Assembly: GCA_026418275.1 (NCBI GenBank)
Contig: JAOABQ010000071.1
Span: 62,001 to 126,000, forward strand
Source of the DNA: Clostridia bacterium
GTDB lineage: Bacteria; Bacillota; Clostridia; Acetivibrionales; DSM-2933
DNA length: 64,000 nt
Reading direction: 5' to 3'
In this document: positions 18,473 through 28,224 of the stretch, piece by piece
How the letters are laid out: each line of letters starts with the position of its first letter
How positions within the stretch are numbered: the stretch's first letter is position 1
Translations under genes and position numbers: made by a program
The notes under the pieces: generated by a model
What the model saw: only the letters and a program-made list of their open reading frames with translations
What the model was told of the DNA's origin: nothing
The model's database searches: none

Positions 18473-18874
18473 TTAAAGTTTACTTTTTTCCTTTGCCTTT
18501 TTTTGGAACTTCTCCACGTTAATTATAAATCTTTCATGATAGCCTTCCCCTATTTTGTCCACCTCATCAAAAGCCTCAACCTTAAAGCCAAGAAGCCGTT
18601 CCTCCAGCTTCACAAGCTCCGCTACTGCACGGACCTTCATTCCCACCGGAGTTGCTGCCAAATGTTTTACATCAATTAAAGTGCCGACAGTGGCAAACCC
18701 TTCAGGCAGATGATGTTCAACAGATGATGCTGCGACTTTTTCCATTAAACAGATCATTATAGGTGTAGCATAGACATCTACACTCCCACTTCCTACTTCG
18801 GCAGCAGTGTCTTTCTTAGTTACCGTTGTTTCAATGGAGGCTGTTAGGCCAAGTTGTAAGTTTAAATTACTCAT
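18473..18874 (-). CDS. Hotdog-fold thioesterase, FlK-like
   Basis: The product has 133 residues. It matches the single hotdog domain of fluoroacetyl-CoA thioesterase-like proteins: SGSVDVYATPIMICLMEKVA (in part SVDVYATP, MICLMEKVA) with the central helix, then GTLIDVKHLAATPVGMKV. The family hydrolyses small acyl-CoA thioesters; the defence role of true FlK against fluoroacetate is special to its host, so here a general acyl-CoA housekeeping role is likelier. It is transcribed after ftsH but separated from it by a hairpin. Confidence 0.8.
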   Translation of the reverse strand: MSNLNLQLGLTASIETTVTKKDTAAEVGSGSVDVYATPIMICLMEKVAASSVEHHLPEGFATVGTLIDVKHLAATPVGMKVRAVAELVKLEERLLGFKVEAFDEVDKIGEGYHERFIINVEKFQKKAKEKSKL

Positions 18875-18911
18875 TCTATTCTATTGCTCCTCTATGTTTT
18901 ATTTATAAACT

Positions 18912-18943
18912 ATGAAGGAGACAGCGGCTGCTGTCTCCTTCAT
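18912..18943 (-). terminator. Terminator of ftsH
   Basis: A 14-bp stem, ATGAAGGAGACAGC with GCTGTCTCCTTCAT, lies directly at the ftsH stop. The T run after it is weak, so some read-through into the thioesterase gene is possible. Confidence 0.65.
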
Positions 18944-18944
18944 T

Positions 18945-20750
18945 TTATGCATTTGCAAATATCTCTTCAAATTCAGGCCCTTCCAGCTTTTCCTTTTCCA
19001 TAAGAATCTCAGCAACCTTTGTTAACTTACTTATATTTTCTTTCAAAAGGTTAATGGTCTTTTGGTAAGCGCTATCTATGATATGCTTTACTTCCCGGTC
19101 AATCTCTGCAGCTAATTCTTCACTATAATTTCTATTCTGCACGAAATCTCTTCCAATGAAAACTTCGTCATTTTCGTTTCCAAAGATAAGATTCCCAAGC
19201 TTTTCGCTCATTCCATATTTTGTAACCATATTTCTTGCAACACCATTCGCATGTTTCAAATCGCTGTAAGCACCTGTACTGATTTCACCCAAAATAATTT
19301 CTTCCGCAGCCCTTCCACCAAGTGCAATAACGATGGACTCCACAAGTTGAGATTTTGTATGATATCTTTTATCCTCATCCGGTTTATGCAATACATAACC
19401 GCCAGCCATTCCGGAAGGGATTATGGAAATCCGGTCGACTTTATCGGTGGTTGAAATTACTTTCACCGCAATTGCGTGACCAGCCTCGTGGTAAGCCGTA
19501 AGCTTCTTTTCTTTTTCACTCATTACCCTGCTTTTCTTTTCAGGCCCTAAGACTACTTTATATGTGGCTTCCTTTACATCTTCCATTCGTATTTGTTTTC
19601 TATTTTTCCTTGCAGCAAGCAGTGCCGCTTCATTTAATAGATTTTCAAGATCTGCACCTGTAAAGCCTGGTGTTGTTTTAGCTAGATCGTCTAACTGAAC
19701 ATCGGACCCTAGAGGCTTTCCTCTTGCATGGACCTTGAGTATTTCTTCACGGCCCTTGATATCCGGCAATCCAACAACAACCCTTCTGTCAAATCTTCCC
19801 GGTCTTAAGAGAGCCGGGTCCAATATATCCGGTCTATTGGTTGCAGCCAGGATAATGACACCTTCATTAAGACCAAATCCGTCCATCTCAACCAAGAGCT
19901 GGTTCAACGTCTGTTCACGCTCATCGTGTCCGCCGCCTAAACCTGCACCTCTATGTCGTCCTACTGCATCAATTTCATCGATAAATACGATACATGGTGC
20001 ATTCTTTTTCGCCTGGTCAAACAAATCTCTTACCCTGGAAGCACCCACACCTACAAACATTTCCACAAAGTCAGATCCACTGATACTGAAGAAGGGTACT
20101 CCCGCTTCACCGGATACTGCTTTTGCAAGAAGCGTTTTTCCTGTACCTGGAGGTCCCACCAAGAGCACCCCTTTTGGAATTCTTGCACCAAGTTCTTCAA
20201 ATTTTTTCGGACTCTTCAAAAACTCAACAATTTCCTTTAACTCTTCCTTTTCTTCATCTGCACCGGCTACATTTTCAAATGTAATTTTCTTTTTATCCTC
20301 GGTAGTCATTTTAGCCCTGCTCTTCCCGAAGGACATCACCCGGTTTCCGCCGCCCCCTTGCGATTGCTGAAGGAAGAAGACCCAGAAAAGAATAAATATC
20401 ACGATTAATCCGATGGTAGGGAGAATCGATAACCACCATGGTGGGGCTTTTGGAGGCTCTACATCAAAGCTTGCTATCTTTTTTGCTTTATATGCATCCT
20501 CAACCAATTTGGTAAAGGTATCCACTGAGGCAATATTAACGGTTCTTTTTTCTCCTTTTGGCTTTTTCATCTCAACCGTTGCTTTATCCCCTTGCAGCAG
20601 GATACTTTGAACTTCTTCATTATCAATTTTGGATAAGAGTTCCGAATACTTCATATCGGAGGCACTTTCTGTCCGGTTCAGCAAAGCAAGCATCGCCAAT
20701 ATGATAACAAAAAGTACTATATAAAAACTTATACCCTTAAAATACTTCAA
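18945..20750 (-). CDS. ftsH: ATP-dependent zinc metalloprotease FtsH
   Basis: The product has 601 residues and degrades membrane and regulatory proteins as a hexamer. Two N-terminal helices (about 5-25 and 106-126) flank an outside domain. The AAA domain has Walker A GPPGTGKT (about 202), Walker B IVFIDEID, the pore loop FVEMFVG and the second region of homology ([21 protein letters not shown], in part). The zinc site is HEAGH (about 425). The ribosome site AAGGAG overlaps the in-frame GTG at 20759; the TTG at 20750, nine bases after it, is the better start. The order tilS-hpt-ftsH is conserved in Firmicutes. Confidence 0.96.
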   Translation of the reverse strand: MKYFKGISFYIVLFVIILAMLALLNRTESASDMKYSELLSKIDNEEVQSILLQGDKATVEMKKPKGEKRTVNIASVDTFTKLVEDAYKAKKIASFDVEPPKAPPWWLSILPTIGLIVIFILFWVFFLQQSQGGGGNRVMSFGKSRAKMTTEDKKKITFENVAGADEEKEELKEIVEFLKSPKKFEELGARIPKGVLLVGPPGTGKTLLAKAVSGEAGVPFFSISGSDFVEMFVGVGASRVRDLFDQAKKNAPCIVFIDEIDAVGRHRGAGLGGGHDEREQTLNQLLVEMDGFGLNEGVIILAATNRPDILDPALLRPGRFDRRVVVGLPDIKGREEILKVHARGKPLGSDVQLDDLAKTTPGFTGADLENLLNEAALLAARKNRKQIRMEDVKEATYKVVLGPEKKSRVMSEKEKKLTAYHEAGHAIAVKVISTTDKVDRISIIPSGMAGGYVLHKPDEDKRYHTKSQLVESIVIALGGRAAEEIILGEISTGAYSDLKHANGVARNMVTKYGMSEKLGNLIFGNENDEVFIGRDFVQNRNYSEELAAEIDREVKHIIDSAYQKTINLLKENISKLTKVAEILMEKEKLEGPEFEEIFANA

Positions 20751-20936
20751 ACAGCTCACTCCTTATATCATAAATGTTGAAAAATAACAAACTTTTTTAA
20801 TACAGTATGCCTAATATATCATGTTAATTTTCAATATATTATATTAACATAAATGCTCCTAAAACACAACAAATCTTCTATGAAAAATCCAATTGTTATT
20901 AACTTATGTAGCCTTTATCAATAAGATGTTCAAATT

Positions 20937-21458
20937 TCAGGCATTTAAAATACAAACATCCGGTAAATTCCGGTATTTTCCTGCATAATCAAGACCGTAT
21001 CCAACTACAAACTCATCGGGTATGATAATTCCCTCGTACTCAACTTCAATTTCAACTTTCCTTCTGGAAGGCTTGTCAAGAGCAGTACAAACCTTAACAC
21101 TTGCGGGCTCCCTGGTATAAAACAATTCCTTTAAATGGTTAAGTGTAAGTCCGGTGTCTACAAGATCTTCAACGATCAGTACATGTTTGCCTGAAACGTT
21201 CACATCAATATCTTTAATAATTCTTACAACACCTGAAGAGGATTTTGAATTTCCATAGCTTGAGACCGATATAAAATCCATATCAACCGGAATGGTTATT
21301 TCCCGCATCAAATCCGCAAGAAAAATAAATCCTCCTTTTAATACACCTACCAAAACAAGATCTTTTCCTTCATAATCCGAAGAGATTTTTCTTCCGAGCT
21401 CTATCACTTTTTCCCTGATTGCATCCCTGCTGACAAGTACCTCCCTTATTTCATTCAT
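20937..21458 (-). CDS. hpt: Hypoxanthine phosphoribosyltransferase
   Basis: The product has 173 residues and salvages hypoxanthine and guanine with PRPP. The PRPP loop is VLIVEDLVDTGLTL, the flexible loop region SVSSYGNSKSSSG and the purine-contact region DEFVVGYGLDYAGKYRNLP (in part). The ATG at 21458 has AGGAGG upstream. It lies between tilS and ftsH as in Bacillus. Confidence 0.95.
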   Translation of the reverse strand: MNEIREVLVSRDAIREKVIELGRKISSDYEGKDLVLVGVLKGGFIFLADLMREITIPVDMDFISVSSYGNSKSSSGVVRIIKDIDVNVSGKHVLIVEDLVDTGLTLNHLKELFYTREPASVKVCTALDKPSRRKVEIEVEYEGIIIPDEFVVGYGLDYAGKYRNLPDVCILNA

Positions 21459-21594
21459 CCCTATTGCCTCCTGTTAATAAGTTTATGTTATAGTTCCTTC
21501 AAAAAATCATTTTTATTTGGTAATATTGTTATTTATTATATTTAAATACCATTTTGTCACCTTGCCTTTAAAAAACCCATTCATTTAGAGGCCT

Positions 21595-23013
21595 TTAGGT
21601 GGCATTGGTTATATTTCCATCCTTATATTTTAACTTTAATACTCTTTTAGTATTTTCACTTACTTTAAATTTATCACTTGTTTTATATCCAATGATCCAA
21701 AGAATTTCATTTCCATATGCAACCAAAGGAATTGTATCCCGCTTTTCACGGGGAATTTTGCAGTCGATAAAATATTCTTTTAATTTTTTTGTTCCGTTGG
21801 ATTTAATTGGCTTGAAAATATCACCCGTGGCCCTGTTTCTAATATTTATTCCCGATTTTAATTTTTCATAATCAAAAAACTGTAGAAGCGCGCAATCCGC
21901 CGCTTTGTTTTCACTACTGCGATAGGCTGCATCTTCAACCTCAGCTTCGATGGATGCGTCCAAACACTCTAAATATGTAATTCCGGGTATATTTACCTTT
22001 ATATTAAAATGAATTGAATTTTTATTTACATTTTCCCTATATACTTTTAATTGATCGTAGGACTTAGAGACTCTTATTTGATTCGGCAGGTGTATTAGTG
22101 AACCTGTCTTGCCATATGAAGCCAACTGAACCGCACTTTCTATATGGTGATTTTCAATCCCGTTCAGGTCTCCCTTAACATGCTTGATGGCATACCGTAT
22201 GATTCTTTTTTTGATGGCTTCATGGAAAGTGCCGAGTTCCGAAGCCTTTAATACAACTTCCTTCTTCTCCCTTTTTAGCAAACACCGGTTGTAAAAAACA
22301 TTTGCATTTTCTTCGATGAAGTAGTTGTCTTCCCTGAGAAGTCCTGCCATACGCCATAGATTTTCAACCATGTTCACCCCAAACTCCCTATTAAGGTAAG
22401 GAATGACATCCAGACGGATCTTGTTTCTGGTATAAATATTGGTTAGATTGGAGCTATCGGTCCTGGGCTCCAATAAGTTTTCCTTACAATATCCCTCAAT
22501 CTCGGATCTTTCCACCTCAAGCAGCGGCCGGATGATTTTTCCCCGTTTAAAATCAATCCCCTTCAGGCCCTCTAAACCTGTTCCCCGGATCATCCGCATC
22601 AAAACAGTCTCTGCAAGATCATTTTTATTATGGGCAACAGCTATTTTTTGAGCCTCAATTTCACTTGCAATTCTCTCAAATTCCTCATACCGGACCATCC
22701 GCCCGGCTTCCTCTAAGGAAACTTTATTCTCACGGGAAACCTTGTTTACGTCCACGGATTTCTTAAATAAAACGGTGCCTAACCTTTCGCAAAGTCCTGT
22801 TACATACACTTCATCCAAATCCGATTCTTTGCCCCTTAAGAGGTGGTTGATGTGCACCGCATAAACGGTAAGGCCAAAATCATTTTTAAGCATATTTAAA
22901 ACATGGAGAAGGCAAACAGAATCAGGACCGCCGGATATGCCCACCAGAACACGGTCTCCTTCACTTAGCAGCATATGTTTTTGAATGGTTCCCAAAACTT
23001 TATCTACTACCAT
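21595..23013 (-). CDS. tilS: tRNA(Ile)-lysidine synthetase
   Basis: The product has 472 residues and makes lysidine at the wobble base of tRNA-Ile(CAU). The PP-loop ATPase motif is VGISGGPDSVCLLHVL. HNKNDLAETVLMRMIRGTGLEGL (in part NDLAETVLMR) follows. The C-terminal TilS domain carries FKPIKSNGTKKLKEYFID-like substrate-binding residues. The frame extends back into dnaB, but the ATG at 23013, 17 bases after the dnaB stop, gives the family's N terminus. Confidence 0.94.
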   Translation of the reverse strand: MVVDKVLGTIQKHMLLSEGDRVLVGISGGPDSVCLLHVLNMLKNDFGLTVYAVHINHLLRGKESDLDEVYVTGLCERLGTVLFKKSVDVNKVSRENKVSLEEAGRMVRYEEFERIASEIEAQKIAVAHNKNDLAETVLMRMIRGTGLEGLKGIDFKRGKIIRPLLEVERSEIEGYCKENLLEPRTDSSNLTNIYTRNKIRLDVIPYLNREFGVNMVENLWRMAGLLREDNYFIEENANVFYNRCLLKREKKEVVLKASELGTFHEAIKKRIIRYAIKHVKGDLNGIENHHIESAVQLASYGKTGSLIHLPNQIRVSKSYDQLKVYRENVNKNSIHFNIKVNIPGITYLECLDASIEAEVEDAAYRSSENKAADCALLQFFDYEKLKSGINIRNRATGDIFKPIKSNGTKKLKEYFIDCKIPREKRDTIPLVAYGNEILWIIGYKTSDKFKVSENTKRVLKLKYKDGNITNAT

Positions 23014-23029
23014 ACAAATAATCCAAAAC

Positions 23030-24367
23030 CTACCCTCTAAACTTTTCCAGATTGGCAAACTTGGTATATTGACCAAGCCAAGCCAGTTCCACCGTCCCGG
23101 TGGCCCCATGCCTGTTCTTTGCCATAATCACTTCTGCAACATTCTTTTTATCTGTTTCCGGATTATAATAGTCATCCCGGTATAAAAACATAACGATATC
23201 CGCATCCTGCTCAATAGCACCTGACTCTCTCAAGTCACTCAGCATGGGACGATGGTCCGCTCTTGCTTCAGGTCCACGGCTAAGCTGGGATAGTGTCAAT
23301 ACAGGAACCTGCAATTCCTTTGCCAATATTTTAAGGGACCTGGAAATCTCCGATACTTCCTGTTGTCTGCTTTCTGTCTTTCCTCTTCCCTGCATCAACT
23401 GAAGATAATCGATTACGATCATCCCAAGGTTTTTTTCAAGCTTGAGCCTTCTACACTTCGCCCGGATTTCGGTAATGGACGTCCCCGGTGTATCGTCTAT
23501 AAAAATGGGTGCCTCAGAGAGGGGTCCCAAGGACCTTGCAATTTTTTGCCAGTCGTCATCCTCCAGCTTACCCGTTCTCATTCTCTGGCTGTCCACCATG
23601 GCCTCACCGCAAAGAATTCTGTTTACCAACTGATCCTTCGACATTTCAAGGCTGAAGATGGCTACCGGAACATGGGCATGCACTGCAGCATACTGGGCGA
23701 TATTCAGTACAAATGAAGTTTTACCCATGGCAGGACGTGCCGCAATCAGGATCAAATCGGAATTTTGAAGCCCTGAGGTCTTAAAATCAAGATCGATAAA
23801 ACCGGTAGGTATTCCCGTAACATGTCCATTGCTGTTATACAGTTCTTCCAGTTTGTTAAACGTCTCAACCAGGACTTCCTTAATGGGTGAAAACCCTTGT
23901 GTATTCCTTTTTTGAAGGATATCAAAAATGTTTTTCTCCGCCCGGTCCAAAACAAACGCTACTTCTTCCGAAGCCTCATATCCCATGTTGACAATATCCG
24001 AGGAGGCTTTGATAAGCCTTCGAAGCAGTGCCTTTTCCTCAACAATTTTTGCATAATGTCTTGCATTGGCTGTGGTGGGTACCGCAGATGCTATATTTGT
24101 AAGATACTCCAATCCCCCCACATTATCCAGACTGCCTCTTAACTTAAGCTGCTCGGAAACGGTTATCAAATCAATAGGTTCTGCCCTGTCAAAAAGATCC
24201 ATGACTGCTTCGAATATTTCTTTGTGGTCGTCTCTATAAAAGTCTTCACTTTTTAAGATTTCGGTTATTGTAGGAATCACTTCCTTGTCCAAAAGCATGG
24301 AACCTAAAACCGATTGTTCCGCTTCAATACTTTGGGGCGGTATCCTACCTAATGAATTGATATCCAT
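23030..24367 (-). CDS. dnaB: Replicative DNA helicase
   Basis: The product has 445 residues. The N-terminal DnaB domain (about 1-110) starts RIPPQSIEAEQSVLGSMLLD. The RecA-like core has Walker A ARPAMGKTS (about 207), Walker B MIVIDYLQLM and LSQLSRGPEARADHRPMLSDLR (in part). It unwinds DNA at the fork as a hexamer. No intein is present. It follows rplI by 22 bases, an arrangement common in Firmicutes. Confidence 0.97.
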   Translation of the reverse strand: MDINSLGRIPPQSIEAEQSVLGSMLLDKEVIPTITEILKSEDFYRDDHKEIFEAVMDLFDRAEPIDLITVSEQLKLRGSLDNVGGLEYLTNIASAVPTTANARHYAKIVEEKALLRRLIKASSDIVNMGYEASEEVAFVLDRAEKNIFDILQKRNTQGFSPIKEVLVETFNKLEELYNSNGHVTGIPTGFIDLDFKTSGLQNSDLILIAARPAMGKTSFVLNIAQYAAVHAHVPVAIFSLEMSKDQLVNRILCGEAMVDSQRMRTGKLEDDDWQKIARSLGPLSEAPIFIDDTPGTSITEIRAKCRRLKLEKNLGMIVIDYLQLMQGRGKTESRQQEVSEISRSLKILAKELQVPVLTLSQLSRGPEARADHRPMLSDLRESGAIEQDADIVMFLYRDDYYNPETDKKNVAEVIMAKNRHGATGTVELAWLGQYTKFANLEKFRG

Positions 24368-24389
24368 GATTCATACTCCTTAAATGATA

Positions 24390-24836
24390 CTACTCCTGCT
24401 CTATCTTTACATTTAACTTGGCGCTGACTTCCGGATACAATTTAATCTCGATTTCAAATGTTCCCAAAGATTTAATGGCGTCGGAAAGATTGATTTTTTT
24501 CTTATCCACATCAATATTTAAATTGGTTTTGAGCTTTTCTGCGATATCCTTGCTGGTGATGGCACCAAAAAGCTTGCCGTTGTCACCGGCTCTGGCTTTT
24601 AACACAAGGTTTGTAGCCTTAAGCTTTTCTGCAAGTGCCTTTGCTTGTGCCAATTCTCTTTCCTTTCTGGACTTTTCCGCTTCCTTTTTTGTATTCATTA
24701 CGTTAATATTGGATGCGCTCGCTTCTACTGCAAGTCCCTTTGGGAAAAGGAAATTTCTTGCGTAGCCGTCACTTACTTCAACCATACTTTCTTTTTTGCC
24801 GAGTCCTTTTACATCCTGCTTTAAAATTACTTTCAT
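24390..24836 (-). CDS. rplI: 50S ribosomal protein L9
   Basis: The product has 148 residues. The N-terminal rRNA-binding domain begins MKVILKQDVKGLGKKE and contains VSDGYARNFLFPKGLA. A long connecting helix and a C-terminal domain (GKLFGAITSKDIAE) follow. It is in the gdpP-rplI-dnaB operon. Confidence 0.98.
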   Translation of the reverse strand: MKVILKQDVKGLGKKESMVEVSDGYARNFLFPKGLAVEASASNINVMNTKKEAEKSRKERELAQAKALAEKLKATNLVLKARAGDNGKLFGAITSKDIAEKLKTNLNIDVDKKKINLSDAIKSLGTFEIEIKLYPEVSAKLNVKIEQE

Positions 24837-24850
24837 AAAAAACCTCCATA

Positions 24851-26860
24851 CTATTTTTGTTCTTTATTTACACTATCCAAATATTCGACAATTGCCTCTT
24901 TCAATCTATCTTTCGCTTCTTCGATGGTAATACCCTGCAGCTGTGCACCGGCACCTGTCATGTGTCCTCCGCCTCCGAGTTTCTCCAAAATCATTTGGAC
25001 ATTTACATCACCAAGGGACCTGCCGCTTATGGCTACTTCGTTGCTTCCATAACTTAAAACAAATGCCGCAACCAAGCCTGACAGGTTTAAAAGCTGGTCC
25101 GCAGCTTGAGCTGCTATCAATTGAACATTCTTTATATTCTGAGGACATACGGATATGGCAATATTGTCATTAATAATTTCAGCAAACCTTACAACATTGG
25201 ATATATTAATATAGGTATCCAGGTCATTCTGGAACAAATATTTTACCGAAACCGTATCCACACCCTGCCTTCGTAAGAATGAAGCTGCCTCAAATGTCCG
25301 GACTCCGGTTTTGAAGGTAAAGTTCTTTGTATCGATCACAATACCCGCATACAACGCTTCTGCTTCGATGGCATTCAGCTTGATTTTTTCCTCTACATAC
25401 TGCAAAATTTCGGTAACCAACTCACAAGTGGATGAAGCATAGGTTTCCTGGTAAGTTAATACTGCATCCTGTATAAAGTCTGCCCCCCTGCGGTGATGGT
25501 CTATGACTACAACCTGATTTGTATACTTTAATAACTCGGGGCATTCGGTGAAGCTTGGCCTGTGCGTGTCTACCACAATAAGCAGCGTCCGGGCGTTAAT
25601 CCGGTCAAGGGCCTCACTTCTGGATAAAAACATGCCTTCATATTCCTGGCTTTTTTCAATCTTCGCCACTAGATTATCAATGGTCGGATTAGAGTTATTG
25701 AGAACAATAAACGCTTCCTTTTCCCGGTTTTTAACAATCCTATACAGTCCAAGAGCTGCACCCAGTGAGTCGATATCCCCGTTTTCGTGCCCCATGATCA
25801 TGACAACAGGTGACTGGTCAATTAGCTCCCTCAACGCATACGCAATCACTCTTGCCTTAACCCTTGTCCGCTTTTCAAGCTCCCTGGTCTTGCCGCCATA
25901 GAAATTAAACTTGTCTCCATCTTTGATGACAACATGGTCGCCGCCCCTGCCTAATGCGATATCAATCGAAGCACCGGCATATGAAAAGTTTTCAGCCAGC
26001 GTCCTGCCGTTAATTCCAAAGCCAAGGCTCAGGGTAACCGGAATTTTATTCCCAATGTTGATTTCCTTGACATTGTCTAAAATTTCAAACTTCTTTTCCT
26101 CAAATTCTTTCAGGTATTTAACTTCGCAAGCAAAGATGTACCGGTCTCTCTCATATTTTTTAATAATCCCGTTGGAAAAACTCATCCAACTAATAATTTT
26201 CCTATCAATTTCCGCAAGCATTTGAGGACGCCGGAAATCTTCCATACTTTGCATCAGGTCGTCATAGTTGTCTATAACAAGAATCCCTACGGCCGTTTTT
26301 TCTTCCACATATCTTTTTTTGATTTCTGCCAGCTCCGTATTGTCGATCAAATAAATCATCAAGATATACTTGCGGTTGTCTATCTTTTCATCTACTTTTA
26401 CAAAGTTACCCAAAGCAATATAACTTCTGCCGTTGATTTCTATATCCTTGTAAATCCGCTCTACACCTTTAACAAGGTTGCCCGGATGCAAGTCTTCAAC
26501 AAAGTTATTGATGGTATTTTCCAATAAGTTTTCTCCGTCAAAAATTTCTCTAAAAAAAGAATTATACCAGATAATAGTTCCATCAAGTTCGACTACAACA
26601 AGGGGCAGGGGAAAATTTATCAGGGTATCCTTTGTTGCCGAGTCAATATTAAATGTGAGGTTTTCAATATATTTCGTCAGTTCCTTCTGTCTTATATAAC
26701 TGGATCTAAAGTTATGATATATCAAAAAAATCAAAAGAACATATCCCGGAATTGCTATAAACCAGTTGTATACGGTAATTATAATGACCAGGACAAGTAT
26801 AATCCATAGATAAAACCTAGCTCTGGGTAATAATAGCCCAAAAAAATTACTGTTATCCAT
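24851..26860 (-). CDS. gdpP: Cyclic-di-AMP phosphodiesterase, GdpP/YybT family
   Basis: The product has 669 residues. Two membrane helices (about 12-55), a PAS-like domain (about 75-150), a degenerate GGDEF domain (about 170-300, with no GGDEF motif) and a DHH-DHHA1 phosphodiesterase (about 335-660) follow in order. Catalytic motifs are GHENGDIDSLGAALG, VVDTH, VIDHHRRG and the DHHA1 loop GGGGHMTGAGAQL. It hydrolyses c-di-AMP and so affects potassium and cell wall balance. The start has AAGGAG; the gene is first in an operon with rplI and dnaB. Confidence 0.95.
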   Translation of the reverse strand: MDNSNFFGLLLPRARFYLWIILVLVIIITVYNWFIAIPGYVLLIFLIYHNFRSSYIRQKELTKYIENLTFNIDSATKDTLINFPLPLVVVELDGTIIWYNSFFREIFDGENLLENTINNFVEDLHPGNLVKGVERIYKDIEINGRSYIALGNFVKVDEKIDNRKYILMIYLIDNTELAEIKKRYVEEKTAVGILVIDNYDDLMQSMEDFRRPQMLAEIDRKIISWMSFSNGIIKKYERDRYIFACEVKYLKEFEEKKFEILDNVKEINIGNKIPVTLSLGFGINGRTLAENFSYAGASIDIALGRGGDHVVIKDGDKFNFYGGKTRELEKRTRVKARVIAYALRELIDQSPVVMIMGHENGDIDSLGAALGLYRIVKNREKEAFIVLNNSNPTIDNLVAKIEKSQEYEGMFLSRSEALDRINARTLLIVVDTHRPSFTECPELLKYTNQVVVIDHHRRGADFIQDAVLTYQETYASSTCELVTEILQYVEEKIKLNAIEAEALYAGIVIDTKNFTFKTGVRTFEAASFLRRQGVDTVSVKYLFQNDLDTYINISNVVRFAEIINDNIAISVCPQNIKNVQLIAAQAADQLLNLSGLVAAFVLSYGSNEVAISGRSLGDVNVQMILEKLGGGGHMTGAGAQLQGITIEEAKDRLKEAIVEYLDSVNKEQK

Positions 26861-26941
26861 TTTATACTCCTTAAATCATCTCCATCCGAAATTTTATATC
26901 ACACTGAAAATATACAAATCAAATAATCTCCTAAGGAAATT

Positions 26942-27277
26942 TTATTTTCTTGCTCTTGAAGAATTCATATGCCTGGCCAACTCAGATAAGTCGCCGTAAT
27001 ATTTTTCCACATCATGATTTTCTACAAGACCCAGTTTAATTTTATTTTCTATTTTCATTTCGACGGAATTGTAGCTAAGTCCCAAACGCCGGCCCAATAA
27101 GTAAGATATCAGTATAATATTTGCCAGTGTATCTGAAATAGATTCATGAACCTCTTCCTTCATACCGTTAACCAATGCCTTGAATAGACTGGCAATATCA
27201 GTAAGGAGCTCACTTTTTAGCCATTCAATAATTTTAATATTCCTTGTAATATCAATTTCTTTGTCAAATATACCCAT
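26942..27277 (-). CDS. MazG-like small protein
   Basis: The product has 111 residues. The pattern resembles the short clostridial MazG-like family: EWLKSELLTDIASLFKALVNG, then the acidic helix ESISDTLANIILISYLLGRRLGLSY (in part). MazG proteins hydrolyse nucleoside triphosphates, but the full EExxE metal motif is not evident here, so catalytic activity is uncertain. It lies just upstream of gdpP on the same strand, 81 bases away. Confidence 0.7.
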   Translation of the reverse strand: MGIFDKEIDITRNIKIIEWLKSELLTDIASLFKALVNGMKEEVHESISDTLANIILISYLLGRRLGLSYNSVEMKIENKIKLGLVENHDVEKYYGDLSELARHMNSSRARK

Positions 27278-27374
27278 AACATCACTCCAATATAAGTCTC
27301 AGTATTTCATTATACCATTAAAATACCTCTGCCTTTATAAATTTCCCAAAAAAATTCGGAGTACATGCTTTAGG

Positions 27375-28208
27375 TTACGATTCTTTATATTCCGGATAGG
27401 AGCCTAAAAACTTATAAAAGGAAGATTTTCTTTTTACCATTGTCAGTGCATCTCTCACATCTTCATCATCCTGATGGCCTTTAATATCTACAAAAAATAT
27501 ATATCTTCCCAATTTCCTTTTGGCAGGTCTGGATTCAATCCGTGTCATGTTGATATCCCATAAGTTGAAAATGTCCAGAATTCTATAAAGGCTTCCCGGT
27601 TTATTCTCTGTGGAAAATACAATGGAAGTCTTATCATCCCCAGTACGGGCACAAATCCCTTTGGATAGGATAACAAACCTTGTAAAATTGTTGTCTTTAT
27701 CCTGAATACCCCGTGCCAATACATTGAGACCATAAACTTCGGCTGCTGTCTCGGATCCGATTGCAGCCAACTCATTCCCGCCCGCAGCAACCTCCTCTGC
27801 CGCACCTGCGGTGCTATAGGTCACTCTCACCTGAGCCCCCGGAAGTTTATTGTTTAGAAATTTTCTACACTGTCCTATGGGTTGAGGATGGGATAAGACA
27901 TATCGAATATTGCTTAACTCTGCCCCTTCTTTCGCCAAAAGGTTTTGTTGAACAGGAATCACTAGCTCACCTGTAATGGTTAGATCAACCTCTGTGGCAA
28001 TCATGTCCATGGTGGCATTAATGGCCCCTTCAATTGAATTTTCCATGGGAACCACCGCCTCGTGGATTTCATCATTTTGTACCGCCAAAAGGATATCTTC
28101 GATGGTACTATAATCAATGGCAGAGAAGCATTCCATATTTTTAGTATACTTCAATACTGCTTCATAGGAAAAAGTCCCTTTGGGACCTAAATAACCGACT
28201 TTAAGCAT
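27375..28208 (-). CDS. pheA: Prephenate dehydratase
   Basis: The product has 277 residues and converts prephenate to phenylpyruvate in phenylalanine synthesis. The catalytic domain (1-180) begins VGYLGPKGTFSYEA and has MENSIEGAI and the conserved TRF motif (NNFTRFVIL). A C-terminal ACT domain (about 195-275) contains KPGSLYRIL and ESRPAK, the phenylalanine-binding regulatory site. The frame runs back to 28232, but AAGGGGG before the ATG at 28208 decides the start, 16 bases after the corrinoid gene's stop. Confidence 0.95.
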   Translation of the reverse strand: MLKVGYLGPKGTFSYEAVLKYTKNMECFSAIDYSTIEDILLAVQNDEIHEAVVPMENSIEGAINATMDMIATEVDLTITGELVIPVQQNLLAKEGAELSNIRYVLSHPQPIGQCRKFLNNKLPGAQVRVTYSTAGAAEEVAAGGNELAAIGSETAAEVYGLNVLARGIQDKDNNFTRFVILSKGICARTGDDKTSIVFSTENKPGSLYRILDIFNLWDINMTRIESRPAKRKLGRYIFFVDIKGHQDDEDVRDALTMVKRKSSFYKFLGSYPEYKES

Positions 28209-28224
28209 AGTGCCCCCTTGATTT

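Noticed and set aside
19735-20370. 211-codon plus-strand open frame opposite ftsH
   Set aside because: It is low in complexity (Ser/Pro-rich), lacks a ribosome site and mirrors the codons of ftsH.
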